A stretch of DNA of 7,860 nucleotides from Actinomycetes bacterium (GCA_021815245.1 JAKAHF010000079.1:1-7860), one strand, 5' to 3'; shown: positions 1 through 6,751, counted from the first letter of the stretch. Numbers and translations are program-made. Notes: a model not told the origin generated them from the letters alone.

Positions 1-47
1 CAGACCCTTCCGGCCCGGACGGGCGTCGCCGCAGCCGGGAGGGTCTG
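1..47 (-). terminator. Probable intrinsic terminator stem-loop after the minus-strand operon
   Basis: Bases 1-14 pair with bases 34-47 to give a 14-bp stem with a single G-U wobble (9 with 39) and a 19-base GC-rich loop. It starts 13 bases past the TAG stop of the minus-strand HPS-RraA gene, where a terminator is expected. Read on the minus strand, the U-tract would lie beyond base 1, outside the window, so it cannot be confirmed. On the plus strand the stem is followed by AGGCGG, with no T-run, so it is not a typical plus-strand terminator. It could also serve a convergent gene to the left if the structure works in both directions. Confidence 0.65.
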
Positions 48-60
48 AGGCGGATGGCGG

Positions 61-1347
61 CTACTTCTTCTCCCAGCGGGAGAGGTAGCCAACCTTACTG
101 AGCGTGCTGCCCGCAAGGATCTCGGCCCGCATGCGGTTCTCCTTCTCGAGCACATCCATCGCGCGGTTTGCGTACTCCACCGCCTTGTCCTTGGGGATGA
201 CGCAGACCCCGTCGTCATCGCCGACGATCCAGTCGCCCGGCGAGATCGCGACTCCACCTATCTTGATGGGCACGTTGATCTCGCCGAAGCCCTTCGCTTC
301 ACCGGCCGTGGGGCTTATGAGCGTGGAGAACAGGGGGAACTCCAGAGCGCGGATGTCGCCGGTATCCCGGGCCGCGCCATTGATGACCACTCCGGCGACG
401 CCGCGCTGGATGGCCGAGTTGGTGGCCAGTTCACCCCAGACCGCCGGCAGGATGTTGCCCACGTCGATGACAAGCACATCGCCCTGCTGGGCGACATCGA
501 TGGCCTCGACCGGCTTGGCCCAGTCGCCGGGAAAGGTGCGCACCGTGACGGCCGGTCCGCACATCTTCAGGCCCGGCGATACCGGCCGCATGCCCGGCAG
601 GTCGCCGCTGCGGTGCAGCGCGTCCGACACGTTGGCCGCCGAGACACGGGTGAGGATGTCGCGGATCTCAGGCCCGGTGGCCCGCACAAAGAACTCCGAC
701 TTGACCGCGACGCCCGTGTCCATGGCCTGCCTGACCGCGCGGGTGGCCGCCGTGGCGTCGGCCGCCTTGGTGATGGCTCCGCCGACGATCACGATGGAGG
801 CGCCCGCTTCAAGCGCGAGGGCGGCCGTCTCGGAGTTGATGCCTCCAGCCACGGCGATGGGAATCGAGACGGCAGTGGCGACTTCTCTCAGCGTGTCCCA
901 GGGGGTCTTGCCCTGCATCTGCTCGTCGATGGCGAGATGGATGCCGACGTAGTTGGCGCCGAACTCCTCGACCTGCTTGGCCCGAGCCACTACGTCGGGC
1001 ACTTGGATCATGTCGACGACCACCTCGGCGCCGTAGTTGCGGGCCGCCTCGACACATTCCTTGATGGTGGCGTCGGATGCCGCGCCCAGCACGCCGACGA
1101 CCCGCGCGCCGGCCTTGGCCGCGCACTCCACCTCGGCGCGACCGGCGTCCATGGTCTTCATATCGGCGACGATGACGCGATCAGGCCAACGAGACTTGAT
1201 GGTCCTGATGGCCTCGAGCCCCTCGCTCTTGATGAGGGGAGTGCCGGCTTCGAGCCAGTCGGCGCCACCGGCGACCGCTTCTTCGGCCACCTGCAGCGCA
1301 CGGGGCAGGTCGACGAAATCGAGAGCCAACTGGAGTACCGGTTTCAT
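61..1347 (-). CDS. Fused 3-hexulose-6-phosphate synthase / RraA-family protein
   Basis: This 428-residue protein has two domains. Residues 1 to about 212 are a TIM-barrel of the orotidine-phosphate decarboxylase superfamily resembling 3-hexulose-6-phosphate synthase (formaldehyde + ribulose 5-phosphate to hexulose 6-phosphate). Visible motifs are LALD (7-10), EAGTP (33-37), ADMKTMDAG (61-69, with the Asp-x-Lys-x-x-Asp active-site core), VAGGI (166-170) and a phosphate-binding IVIVGGAI (185-192). Residues from about 218 onward are RraA/HMG-aldolase-like: GELA (305-308) and INGAARD (322-328) give E306-X20-R327-D328, close to the metal-binding pattern of that family, then DDDGVCVIP (377-385). 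The pairing is known in archaea and some bacteria. The RraA half may be an aldolase or decarboxylase rather than an RNase E regulator (inference). The start is firm: AAGGAGG at 1356-1362, 8 bases before ATG. No hexulose-phosphate isomerase gene lies nearby, so the pathway role (formaldehyde fixation or detoxification, or making ribulose 5-phosphate in reverse) is open. Confidence 0.9.
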   Translation of the reverse strand: MKPVLQLALDFVDLPRALQVAEEAVAGGADWLEAGTPLIKSEGLEAIRTIKSRWPDRVIVADMKTMDAGRAEVECAAKAGARVVGVLGAASDATIKECVEAARNYGAEVVVDMIQVPDVVARAKQVEEFGANYVGIHLAIDEQMQGKTPWDTLREVATAVSIPIAVAGGINSETAALALEAGASIVIVGGAITKAADATAATRAVRQAMDTGVAVKSEFFVRATGPEIRDILTRVSAANVSDALHRSGDLPGMRPVSPGLKMCGPAVTVRTFPGDWAKPVEAIDVAQQGDVLVIDVGNILPAVWGELATNSAIQRGVAGVVINGAARDTGDIRALEFPLFSTLISPTAGEAKGFGEINVPIKIGGVAISPGDWIVGDDDGVCVIPKDKAVEYANRAMDVLEKENRMRAEILAGSTLSKVGYLSRWEKK

Positions 1348-1381
1348 CGGGCCATCCTCCTTGGACTAGAAAAGATGATTC

Positions 1382-1834
1382 TTAACGAACACCGAGGATC
1401 TGAACGACCACGGTACGTTCGCGGGGGCGGTTGTCGAAGCAAACGAAGCATATCTCTTGCCAGCGTCCCAGGCACATCTCGCTGTTCTCGATGGGGAATA
1501 CGAGCGAGGGGCCCAGCAGGCCGGCCCGCACATGGGCGTGGCCGTTGTGGTCGGGATGGGTGACGTTGTGCTCGTAATGCCACTCAGGGGAGATGATGCG
1601 GTCGAACATGTTGGCGAAGTCCTGGACGACCCCCGGCTCGAATTCGAGCGTGGTGATGGCACCGGTGGCTCCGGGCACGAACACCGTCACCGCTCCGGCG
1701 GCGATGCCGCTGTCTTTGACGATCTGGCGGACATCGGCTGTGAGGTTGATCATGTCCGCGTCGCCCTTGGAGTTGAAGTGGATGCGTTCGGTCACCACGG
1801 TCGCTGTGCCGGTGACCTCGCTGCCAGGTGTCAT
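1382..1834 (-). CDS. YjbQ/UPF0047 family protein
   Basis: This 150-residue protein is the usual length for the small single-domain YjbQ (UPF0047) family. Family landmarks are VPGATGAITTLEFEPG (53-68), YEHN (87-90), DHNGHAHVRAGLLGPS (95-110, with H99 and H101 as likely metal or active-site histidines), PIENSEMCLGRWQEI (114-128) and FDNRPRERTV (133-142). The PHTTAAVT segment common in many members is replaced by VPGATGAIT, a variant form I associate with archaeal and thermophile-type members. Some YjbQ proteins have been reported to have weak thiamine-phosphate synthase activity, but the main role is unsettled. I place the start at ATG 1834, preceded by GAGAGAGGAT at 1841-1850 on the minus strand. 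The open frame runs further upstream, but that part overlaps the DUF2520 gene and has no family match. It sits 34 bases from each neighbour, in line with co-transcription. It ends in TAA. Confidence 0.88.
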   Translation of the reverse strand: MTPGSEVTGTATVVTERIHFNSKGDADMINLTADVRQIVKDSGIAAGAVTVFVPGATGAITTLEFEPGVVQDFANMFDRIISPEWHYEHNVTHPDHNGHAHVRAGLLGPSLVFPIENSEMCLGRWQEICFVCFDNRPRERTVVVQILGVR

Positions 1835-1868
1835 GACTGGATCCTCTCTCTGTGTGGTGGCGTTTCTG

Positions 1869-2924
1869 CTACGCGCCGGGTCGGCGCTGTCGGGTCGGGT
1901 CGTCGAGAAGGGCTTCGAGATCGGCCACGGTCTCCGCCGAGACCTCGTCGCGTGCTCTGACAATGTCGAGCGTGGCCAGTCCAAGAGACCGGTAGAGCGG
2001 CAGCAATCGGGGTGCGTCGCACTCAAGCGCGTTGAGGTGTCTCGAGATTGTCTCGACGTCGCCTCGGCTGAGCGGGCCCGTAAGAGCCTTGACCGCGCCC
2101 TGCGCCGAAACGTTGTCGAGCGTTGCCTCGACCAGGGGCAGGAACATGGAGAGCGCTTCGTCTCTGGGAAGTCCGGCGGCCACGAAGAGGCGCTCGGCCT
2201 GATGCTCGAGGGTGACCAAGTAGTTGCAGGCGACCGTCGCTGCCGCGTGGTACAGCGAGCGCTTCTCGTCGGGCAAGACGAATGGGCGCGCCCCGAGGGC
2301 GCTCGCTACGGCAAAACCGAGTTTTGACGCGACAGATTCGGCTGCTTCGACGGTGTGTGAGTCTGCCGCGATGGCGTCATCGAGATCGGACGGGCCTGGA
2401 GTGAGGGCGACCGCGGCGCCCGAGAAGCGGGCACGCCCGGTCGCCGGCTCGCTGAATGTCTGCAGCGGATGAAACGCAAGTGTGGCTGCGCCTGCGGCGC
2501 GGCAGCCATCGAGCACTCGCACCGAAGTCGCGCCGCTCGTGTGAGCGACGACGACACGATTGCCGGCGCCAGGAAGCTCGCCGGCCTGCGCCGGCCGAAC
2601 GCGGGGGACATGCTGCGTCAGAAGAGCGGCGAGCTCAGTCGCGACATCGGGTAGGACGCGGTCAGGCACCGTGAGCAAGTAGAGATCGGCGTCGGCGGCC
2701 GTGATCTCAGAAAGGGAGCCGGAAGCCTTGCCCCCGAGCCAGCCCTCGGCGCGAAGCCTGCCCTCGGGAGTCGCGGCACTGAAGGCCAGAAGGTGAGCGC
2801 CCCGATCGCGCAGGGCGAGAGCGAGGCTCGCACCCAGGCGGCCTGCGCCAACCACCGCGAAGCGTAGCGATGTGATGCAAGTATCTATGTAGTCCTGCCT
2901 GTTGTTCCAGTTCTGGGCCCGCAC
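1869..2924 (-). CDS. DUF2520 / Rossmann-like NAD(P)-binding protein
   Basis: The protein has an N-terminal Rossmann domain and a C-terminal helical DUF2520 domain, like 6-phosphogluconate or F420-dependent dehydrogenases. Counting from GTG at 2924 (351 residues), the nucleotide-binding turn is VVGAGRLGASLA (24-35). Next come TVPDRVL (85-91), AHTSGA (127-132) and FHPLQTF (151-157). The DUF2520 signatures are DEKRSLYHAAATVACNYLV (219-237) and LTGPLSRGD (281-289). Substrate and reaction are unknown for this family. The open frame continues to 3326 but there crosses the divergent glycosylase gene and has no homology. No in-frame ATG lies near the first beta strand, so GTG 2924 is the best start, although I see no clear ribosome-binding site and it leaves about 20 extra residues ahead of the first strand. 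Probably the first gene of the minus-strand operon. It ends in TAG. Confidence 0.82.
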   Translation of the reverse strand: MRAQNWNNRQDYIDTCITSLRFAVVGAGRLGASLALALRDRGAHLLAFSAATPEGRLRAEGWLGGKASGSLSEITAADADLYLLTVPDRVLPDVATELAALLTQHVPRVRPAQAGELPGAGNRVVVAHTSGATSVRVLDGCRAAGAATLAFHPLQTFSEPATGRARFSGAAVALTPGPSDLDDAIAADSHTVEAAESVASKLGFAVASALGARPFVLPDEKRSLYHAAATVACNYLVTLEHQAERLFVAAGLPRDEALSMFLPLVEATLDNVSAQGAVKALTGPLSRGDVETISRHLNALECDAPRLLPLYRSLGLATLDIVRARDEVSAETVADLEALLDDPTRQRRPGA

Positions 2925-3064
2925 GGTGCAAGCTGAGCAGATACCAGACACGGCGTGCTGTATGGTGCCGCCGCGCAGAGGCGATCGCTGGGCTCTCGGC
3001 TCCGTCTCCAAAGGTAGGCGGTCCGTCGACCGTGTGCAACGCACGACCCGCGCTCGGCGCGCGT

Positions 3065-3093
3065 AGCATAACAGCAGGTGAGTCGGAGCACAA
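3065..3093 (-). promoter_or_regulatory. Candidate promoter for the minus-strand operon
   Basis: On the minus strand TTGTGC (3093-3088) and TATGCT (3070-3065) are separated by 17 bases. This is a weak -35 and a fair -10 of the TANNNT type. Transcription would begin near 3058 and leave a leader of roughly 130 bases before the proposed GTG at 2924. The same bases read on the plus strand give TAGCAT (3064-3069), so the -10 is nearly symmetric. This is pattern-matching only. Confidence 0.35.
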
Positions 3094-3121
3094 CGCGAGG
3101 AGCCGAAGGCGGCGTGTCTGC

Positions 3122-3127
3122 TACTCT
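3122..3127 (+). promoter_or_regulatory. Candidate -10 element for leaderless transcription of the glycosylase operon
   Basis: TACTCT fits the TANNNT -10 pattern and ends 7 bases before the ATG at 3135, so transcription would start at or next to the start codon. No Shine-Dalgarno sequence is visible upstream of that ATG, which agrees with a leaderless message. No good -35 is seen at 17 bases. The rest of the 2925-3134 intergenic region holds the minus-strand promoter candidate and only short GC-rich inverted repeats. Confidence 0.3.
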
Positions 3128-3134
3128 CTAGGTC

Positions 3135-3884
3135 ATGGACGACCACGAGAGCACCATGAGCCCAGAGGAGACGGCGGCGGCGCTGAGCGCCTTCGCCGAA
3201 TCGCTCGCCGACTGCCGCAAATGCGGTCTGTGCGAGCACCGCACGCAGGTCGTGTTCGGCGTCGGTAGCCCGACAGCCCGGCTGTTGTTCGTGGGAGAGG
3301 GACCCGGTTTCCACGAAGACCGACAAGGAGAGCCGTTCGTCGGGGCCGCCGGCAAACTCCTCAACGAGTTATTGGGCGGCATCGGTTTGACGCGGGCCGA
3401 CGTCTACATTGCCAACGTGGTCAAGTGCCGGCCGCCTGAGAACCGCGATCCGGCTCCTGCGGAGATAGCGGCCTGTAGCCCGCATCTGCTCGAGCAGATA
3501 TCCATCATCCGGCCGCGTGTCATCTGCACGCTCGGCAGGTTCGCCACCAAGTTGCTCGCCGAGACCGAGCTCAGCATCACGGCCATCCACGGCAAAGCGA
3601 AGGAGCACACACTCGGCGGCGTAGACACGGTGATCTTTCCGGTCTTTCATCCGGCCGCCGCCCTCTACACGCCCGCCAACAAGCAGGTGCTGGTCGACGA
3701 TTTCGCGAAACTGCGCCGGCTACTCGAGCGGGGCCCCGACGCTCTCGCGCGCGGGTCTGCCGTAGAGTGCGAACCCGCGGAGTCGCTCGAAGAGCCCGCG
3801 ACAGCGGCCCGGCCGGCGGCTACGGTGCCGCCGCCGCACCACGGGGAGCCGCAGCCGCGCACGGAGCAACTACACCTGTGGTGA
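3135..3884 (+). CDS. Type-4 uracil-DNA glycosylase (iron-sulfur)
   Basis: This 249-residue enzyme removes uracil from DNA in base excision repair. It belongs to family 4 of the uracil-DNA glycosylases. The likely [4Fe-4S] ligands are C27 and C30 (DCRKC), C98 (VVKCRPPENR) and C114 (AACSPH). Active-site motif 1 is GEGPGFHED (54-62) and motif 2 is FHPAAAL (171-177). The core ends near residue 200. Residues 201-242 are rich in Ala, Pro and Glu and look disordered, and the chain finishes with TEQLHLW. That ending resembles a bacterial sliding-clamp-binding peptide (inference). The first ATG has no clear ribosome-binding site. A second ATG at 3156 (Met8) is possible and would not affect the core. 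Its stop overlaps the tsaE start as GTGA, so it heads the t6A operon. The functional call is firm; the exact start is less so. Confidence 0.93.
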   Translation: MDDHESTMSPEETAAALSAFAESLADCRKCGLCEHRTQVVFGVGSPTARLLFVGEGPGFHEDRQGEPFVGAAGKLLNELLGGIGLTRADVYIANVVKCRPPENRDPAPAEIAACSPHLLEQISIIRPRVICTLGRFATKLLAETELSITAIHGKAKEHTLGGVDTVIFPVFHPAAALYTPANKQVLVDDFAKLRRLLERGPDALARGSAVECEPAESLEEPATAARPAATVPPPHHGEPQPRTEQLHLW

Positions 3885-4354
3885 ATGAGAGCGGGCACGT
3901 CGTCTTCCGCGGCAGCGGGGTGAAGCAACGCGCACTCGAGGGCATAGGCGTGCGTCTGGCCCGGGCATTGCGTCCGGGCGACCTTGTTCTGCTGCACGGC
4001 CCCTTGGGGGCGGGCAAGACGACCCTCATCAGAGCCGTCGCCGCCGAGTTGGGGGTCACCGATGCGGTGAGAAGCCCCTCGTTCACCATCGCCAACATCT
4101 ACCAGGGACGCATCACGGTGCAGCACCTCGACCTCTACCGGCTGGACGAGATAGGAGAGGATGACGCGTTGGCTCTCGAGGAGTACGTACGTCCCGATGC
4201 GATCACCTTCGTCGAGTGGCCCGAGGCGGGGCTGGGCCGGCTCGGCCGGCCGACCTGGGTCATCCGCCTCGACCACGAGTCACTTCACGAACGCGCTCTC
4301 TCCATCGAAGCCCATACCGATGAGGCCTTCTCCCGCTGGGAGGCCGCGGCCTGA
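3881..4354 (+). CDS. tsaE: tRNA t6A biosynthesis ATPase TsaE
   Basis: This 157-residue P-loop ATPase is the length usual for TsaE (YjeE). TsaE binds the TsaB-TsaD complex and its ATP hydrolysis is needed for repeated cycles of t6A37 synthesis on tRNA in bacteria. Seen here are Walker A GPLGAGKTT (40-48), the family-typical SPSFTI (65-70), HLDLYRL (82-88) and VEWPE (111-115). Start choice: GTG at 3881 gives a 4-base GTGA overlap with the glycosylase stop. An adjacent in-frame GTG at 3878 is equally possible, with GGAG at 3863-3866 as a weak ribosome-binding site. Earlier in-frame codons lie within the glycosylase and give no homology. tsaB begins one base after the stop, so translation is probably coupled. 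Confidence 0.93.
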   Translation: MNESGHVVFRGSGVKQRALEGIGVRLARALRPGDLVLLHGPLGAGKTTLIRAVAAELGVTDAVRSPSFTIANIYQGRITVQHLDLYRLDEIGEDDALALEEYVRPDAITFVEWPEAGLGRLGRPTWVIRLDHESLHERALSIEAHTDEAFSRWEAAA

Positions 4355-4355
4355 C

Positions 4356-5207
4356 ATGAAGACTCCGGTGATCCTCACTCTCGACGGCTCCACCCGTACC
4401 TGCGGCGCCGCCCTACTGAGGGCGACTGCCCCGCACGCTTCGCGTTGCACGGACTGGGAGGTGCTGGCCGAGCGGCACGAGAACGACAATCGAAACCAAG
4501 CCAAGCTGCTGCTGGGCATGGCCGAGGCGATGCTCCAAGAAGTCGGACTGGCCCCCGTGGACCTCAGCGCCATCGTCGTGGGGACTGGTCCGGGCACGTT
4601 CACCGGTGTACGCATCGCGGTGGCGACCGCCCGGGCGCTGGGTCTCGCGCTGCACGTGCCGGTGACGGGCATCAGCACCCTTTCGGCGCTCACCGCATCG
4701 GCACTGCGGGCTTTGGCGCCGGGGGATGCGCCCCGCACCGTGGTGCCTGTCGTCGACGCCCGGCGTAGTCAAGTCTTCTATGGGGTGTACCACAGGGGCG
4801 ACTCGGGACGGGAGTGGGTGAGATCGGAAGCCTTCGCGGCGTGCGATCCCGTGGAGCTGGCGGAACGGCTCGTGGGCGGCGCTCGACCCCAAGGGGCGAT
4901 CTTGGTCGTCACCGAAGACGCCGAGCTTGTGGCGGGTCTAGGCGGAACGATCGAGGTGCGCACCCGGCAGGTGGATGCGGTGGGGCTGGTGATGGGGCAG
5001 TCGTTGCTCGTCGAGCCGGGGGAGGGGCCCGAAGGCGACAGGCTGGCCCCTTGGTTGGCGGGCGCGTTCGAAGGCCGGGTCGACGGCATACCCGAGTTGG
5101 TGAAGCCCATCTACGTGCGCTCCCCCGATGCCGACATCCACATCACCAAGATGCGCGACCCCTGGTCGGAACCATCGGCCTCCCCCGCCAAGAGAGAGGC
5201 AAGGTAG
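4356..5207 (+). CDS. tsaB: tRNA t6A biosynthesis protein TsaB
   Basis: This 283-residue protein is an ASKHA-fold partner and scaffold of TsaD in the threonylcarbamoyl-transfer complex. It has no catalytic site of its own. The diagnostic segment is GTGPGTFTGVRIAVATARAL (76-95). LTLDGSTRTCGAAL (7-20) is the first ASKHA strand pair, and PVVDARRSQVFYGVY (131-145) and KPIYVRSPDADIH (250-262) are typical later motifs. It is about 50 residues longer than E. coli TsaB (about 230). The extra length is spread over a long central segment (145-245) and a charged tail after residue 263. ATG 4356 lies one base past the tsaE stop, with GGGAGG at 4338-4343 inside the end of tsaE as ribosome-binding site. The open frame extends upstream to 4161, but that part is tsaE in another frame. 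It ends in TAG, four bases before the next gene. Confidence 0.92.
   Translation: MKTPVILTLDGSTRTCGAALLRATAPHASRCTDWEVLAERHENDNRNQAKLLLGMAEAMLQEVGLAPVDLSAIVVGTGPGTFTGVRIAVATARALGLALHVPVTGISTLSALTASALRALAPGDAPRTVVPVVDARRSQVFYGVYHRGDSGREWVRSEAFAACDPVELAERLVGGARPQGAILVVTEDAELVAGLGGTIEVRTRQVDAVGLVMGQSLLVEPGEGPEGDRLAPWLAGAFEGRVDGIPELVKPIYVRSPDADIHITKMRDPWSEPSASPAKREAR
5196..5204 (+). promoter_or_regulatory. Ribosome-binding site supporting the TTG start of rimI-tsaD
   Basis: GAGGCAAGG offers two purine-rich anti-anti-Shine-Dalgarno matches. The AAGG part lies 7 bases before TTG at 5212. The site overlaps the end of tsaB, whose TAG is at 5205-5207. It favours TTG 5212 over the in-frame GTG 5218 and ATG 5233, and over upstream ATGs buried in tsaB. 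Confidence 0.55.
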
Positions 5208-5211
5208 CGCC

Positions 5212-6738
5212 TTGGAAGTGTCGCTGCGACCGATGACGTCGGGGGATCTCGACGCCGTCGTGGCCCTCGAGGCGGAGTGCTTCACCAAGGGGTGGACGCG
5301 GGATATGATCGCCGACGAGCTGAGAACCGAGCTGGGGTGGACCAAGGTCGCGGTAGCGGAGCCCGGTGAACTCGTCGGCTTCGCACTCGGCAGACGCTAT
5401 CCCGACGAGTGGCACCTGGTGGACATCGCGGTCACGGTGCGGCGCCGGCGTCAGGGGGTCGGCAGCCGGCTGTTAGAGGACTTTCTGGGCGCGGCTATGC
5501 GTGAGGCCAAACCGGCGGTGCTCGAGGTGCGGGATCGCAATGAAGCCGCCATCGCGCTCTACGAGCGGTACGGCTTCTCAAGGTTGGCCCGGCGGCGTCA
5601 TTACTATCCAGACACCGGTGAGGATGCGATTGTGATGTTGCGCAAACCGGAAGCGGAGGCGGGGCCGTCTGTGCGTGGCCTGGGCGGCGATGAGCTGCCG
5701 GGCCCTCTTCTCGCCATTGAATCATCGTGCGATGACACGGCCGCCGCGGTGCTGTCTCCTTCGGGAGAGGTGCTCTCCACGCTTTCGCACAATCAGGACT
5801 CCATCCACGAGCGTTACGGGGGAGTGGTGCCAGAGGTGGCGAGTCGGGCCCACGTGGAACGCATGACTGCCGTGGTCGCCGAGGCCTTGCGGCAGGCCGG
5901 GTGCGGCATCGACGATCTTGGCGGCGTGGCTGTCACCGTTGGTCCCGGGCTGATCGGTGCCCTGCTCATCGGCGTGCAGACCGCGAAAGCCATCGCTTGG
6001 GCGAGGCGGCTGCCTCTGTTCCCCGTGAACCACCTGCACGGCCATCTCGCGGCTGCATGGCTGGCCGATGCCGACGCACCGTTTCCGATGGTCACCCTCG
6101 TGGCTTCCGGAGGACACACCTCGCTCATCCGGGTCGACGACAAGGCCGGCTACCGATTGCTCGGGCAGACGCTCGACGACGCGGCCGGAGAGGCCTTCGA
6201 CAAGGGGGCTCGGCTGCTCGGCCTCGGCTATCCAGGGGGCAAGGAGCTCGACGAGTTGGCCGAGAGGGGCGACCCGCACGCCTTCGATTTTCCGGTCGCA
6301 CTGAAACGCTCGCCCCGGCCCGACTTCTCGTTCTCGGGCGTCAAGACCGCTCTGTACTATCTGCTGCGGGGCATGTCGACCGAGGAACGGCACGAGCGGG
6401 CCCCCGATATCGCGGCGTCATACCGCAAAGCCATAGTCGACGCCCTTGTCTCGAAATCGGTCGGGGCGGCCCGGCGTGAGAAGGTGCGCACGCTCGCGAT
6501 CGCGGGAGGCGTGGCGGCGAACTCGCTGCTGCGCAGGCGCCTGGTCGAAGAGGGTGGCGCGGCCGGCTTTCATGTCGTGGTGCCTGCTTTCAGATACTGC
6601 ACCGACAACGCGGCCATGATCGGCGCGGCGGCGCTGGCCGGTCCACGCCTCGAGTATCCCGAGTATCTGCCTGTCGATGCGTCGGCTTCGCTCGCACTGG
6701 GGGAGTGGTTGCCCGCCCTTTCGCAGAAGGCGACCTAG
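5212..6738 (+). CDS. tsaD: Fusion of RimI N-acetyltransferase and TsaD threonylcarbamoyltransferase
   Basis: One uninterrupted frame of 508 residues encodes two normally separate proteins. Residues 1-145 are a GNAT-fold RimI, which acetylates the N terminus of ribosomal protein S18 in E. coli. They contain the acetyl-CoA loop RRRRQGVGSRLL (77-88), LEVRDRNEAAIALYERYGF (104-122, with E105 and Y117/Y120 as probable catalytic residues) and HYYPDTGEDA (130-139). A 20-residue linker rich in Gly, Glu and Pro follows. Residues 165-508 are TsaD, the enzyme that transfers threonylcarbamoyl to A37 of tRNA: AIESSCDDTAAAV (168-180), VGPGLIGAL (243-251), HLHGHLA (274-280, metal-binding histidines), SGGHTS (299-304), DDAAGEAFDKGARLLGLGYP (322-341), AGGVAANS (431-438) and YCTDNAAMIG (462-471). 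Both halves keep their key residues and normal length. The start is TTG 5212. The frame is open to 5128, but that part lies inside tsaB. It ends in TAG. Confidence 0.93.
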   Translation: MEVSLRPMTSGDLDAVVALEAECFTKGWTRDMIADELRTELGWTKVAVAEPGELVGFALGRRYPDEWHLVDIAVTVRRRRQGVGSRLLEDFLGAAMREAKPAVLEVRDRNEAAIALYERYGFSRLARRRHYYPDTGEDAIVMLRKPEAEAGPSVRGLGGDELPGPLLAIESSCDDTAAAVLSPSGEVLSTLSHNQDSIHERYGGVVPEVASRAHVERMTAVVAEALRQAGCGIDDLGGVAVTVGPGLIGALLIGVQTAKAIAWARRLPLFPVNHLHGHLAAAWLADADAPFPMVTLVASGGHTSLIRVDDKAGYRLLGQTLDDAAGEAFDKGARLLGLGYPGGKELDELAERGDPHAFDFPVALKRSPRPDFSFSGVKTALYYLLRGMSTEERHERAPDIAASYRKAIVDALVSKSVGAARREKVRTLAIAGGVAANSLLRRRLVEEGGAAGFHVVVPAFRYCTDNAAMIGAAALAGPRLEYPEYLPVDASASLALGEWLPALSQKAT

Positions 6739-6751
6739 GGCCTTCAGGGCC

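Noticed and set aside
104..1563. Long plus-strand open frames across the HPS-RraA and YjbQ genes
   Set aside because: Antisense shadows of real minus-strand genes in GC-rich DNA. Their translations are low-complexity Arg/Gly/Ala/Ser-rich with no family motifs.
3026..3050. Short inverted repeats in the divergent intergenic region as an operator
   Set aside because: Stems are only four bases and are expected by chance in GC-rich sequence.
2925..3326. Upstream extension of the DUF2520 frame to an ATG at 3326
   Set aside because: It would run through the intergenic region and antisense to the glycosylase, and the added residues show no Rossmann or other domain.
5128..5211. Upstream ATG start for RimI-TsaD at 5128
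   Set aside because: The added 28 residues are tsaB read in another frame and are Pro/Arg-rich; RimI homology begins right after TTG 5212.
5640..5710. RimI-TsaD fusion as a frameshift or assembly artefact
   Set aside because: The frame is open throughout, the linker has plausible composition, both domains are complete, and the single-frame join needs no indel.
61..6738. Genome-wide reassignment of TAG to an amino acid, suggested by the groEL amber
   Set aside because: TAG ends HPS-RraA, DUF2520, tsaB and rimI-tsaD at the expected protein ends, and the in-frame sequence after tsaD has no recognisable homology.
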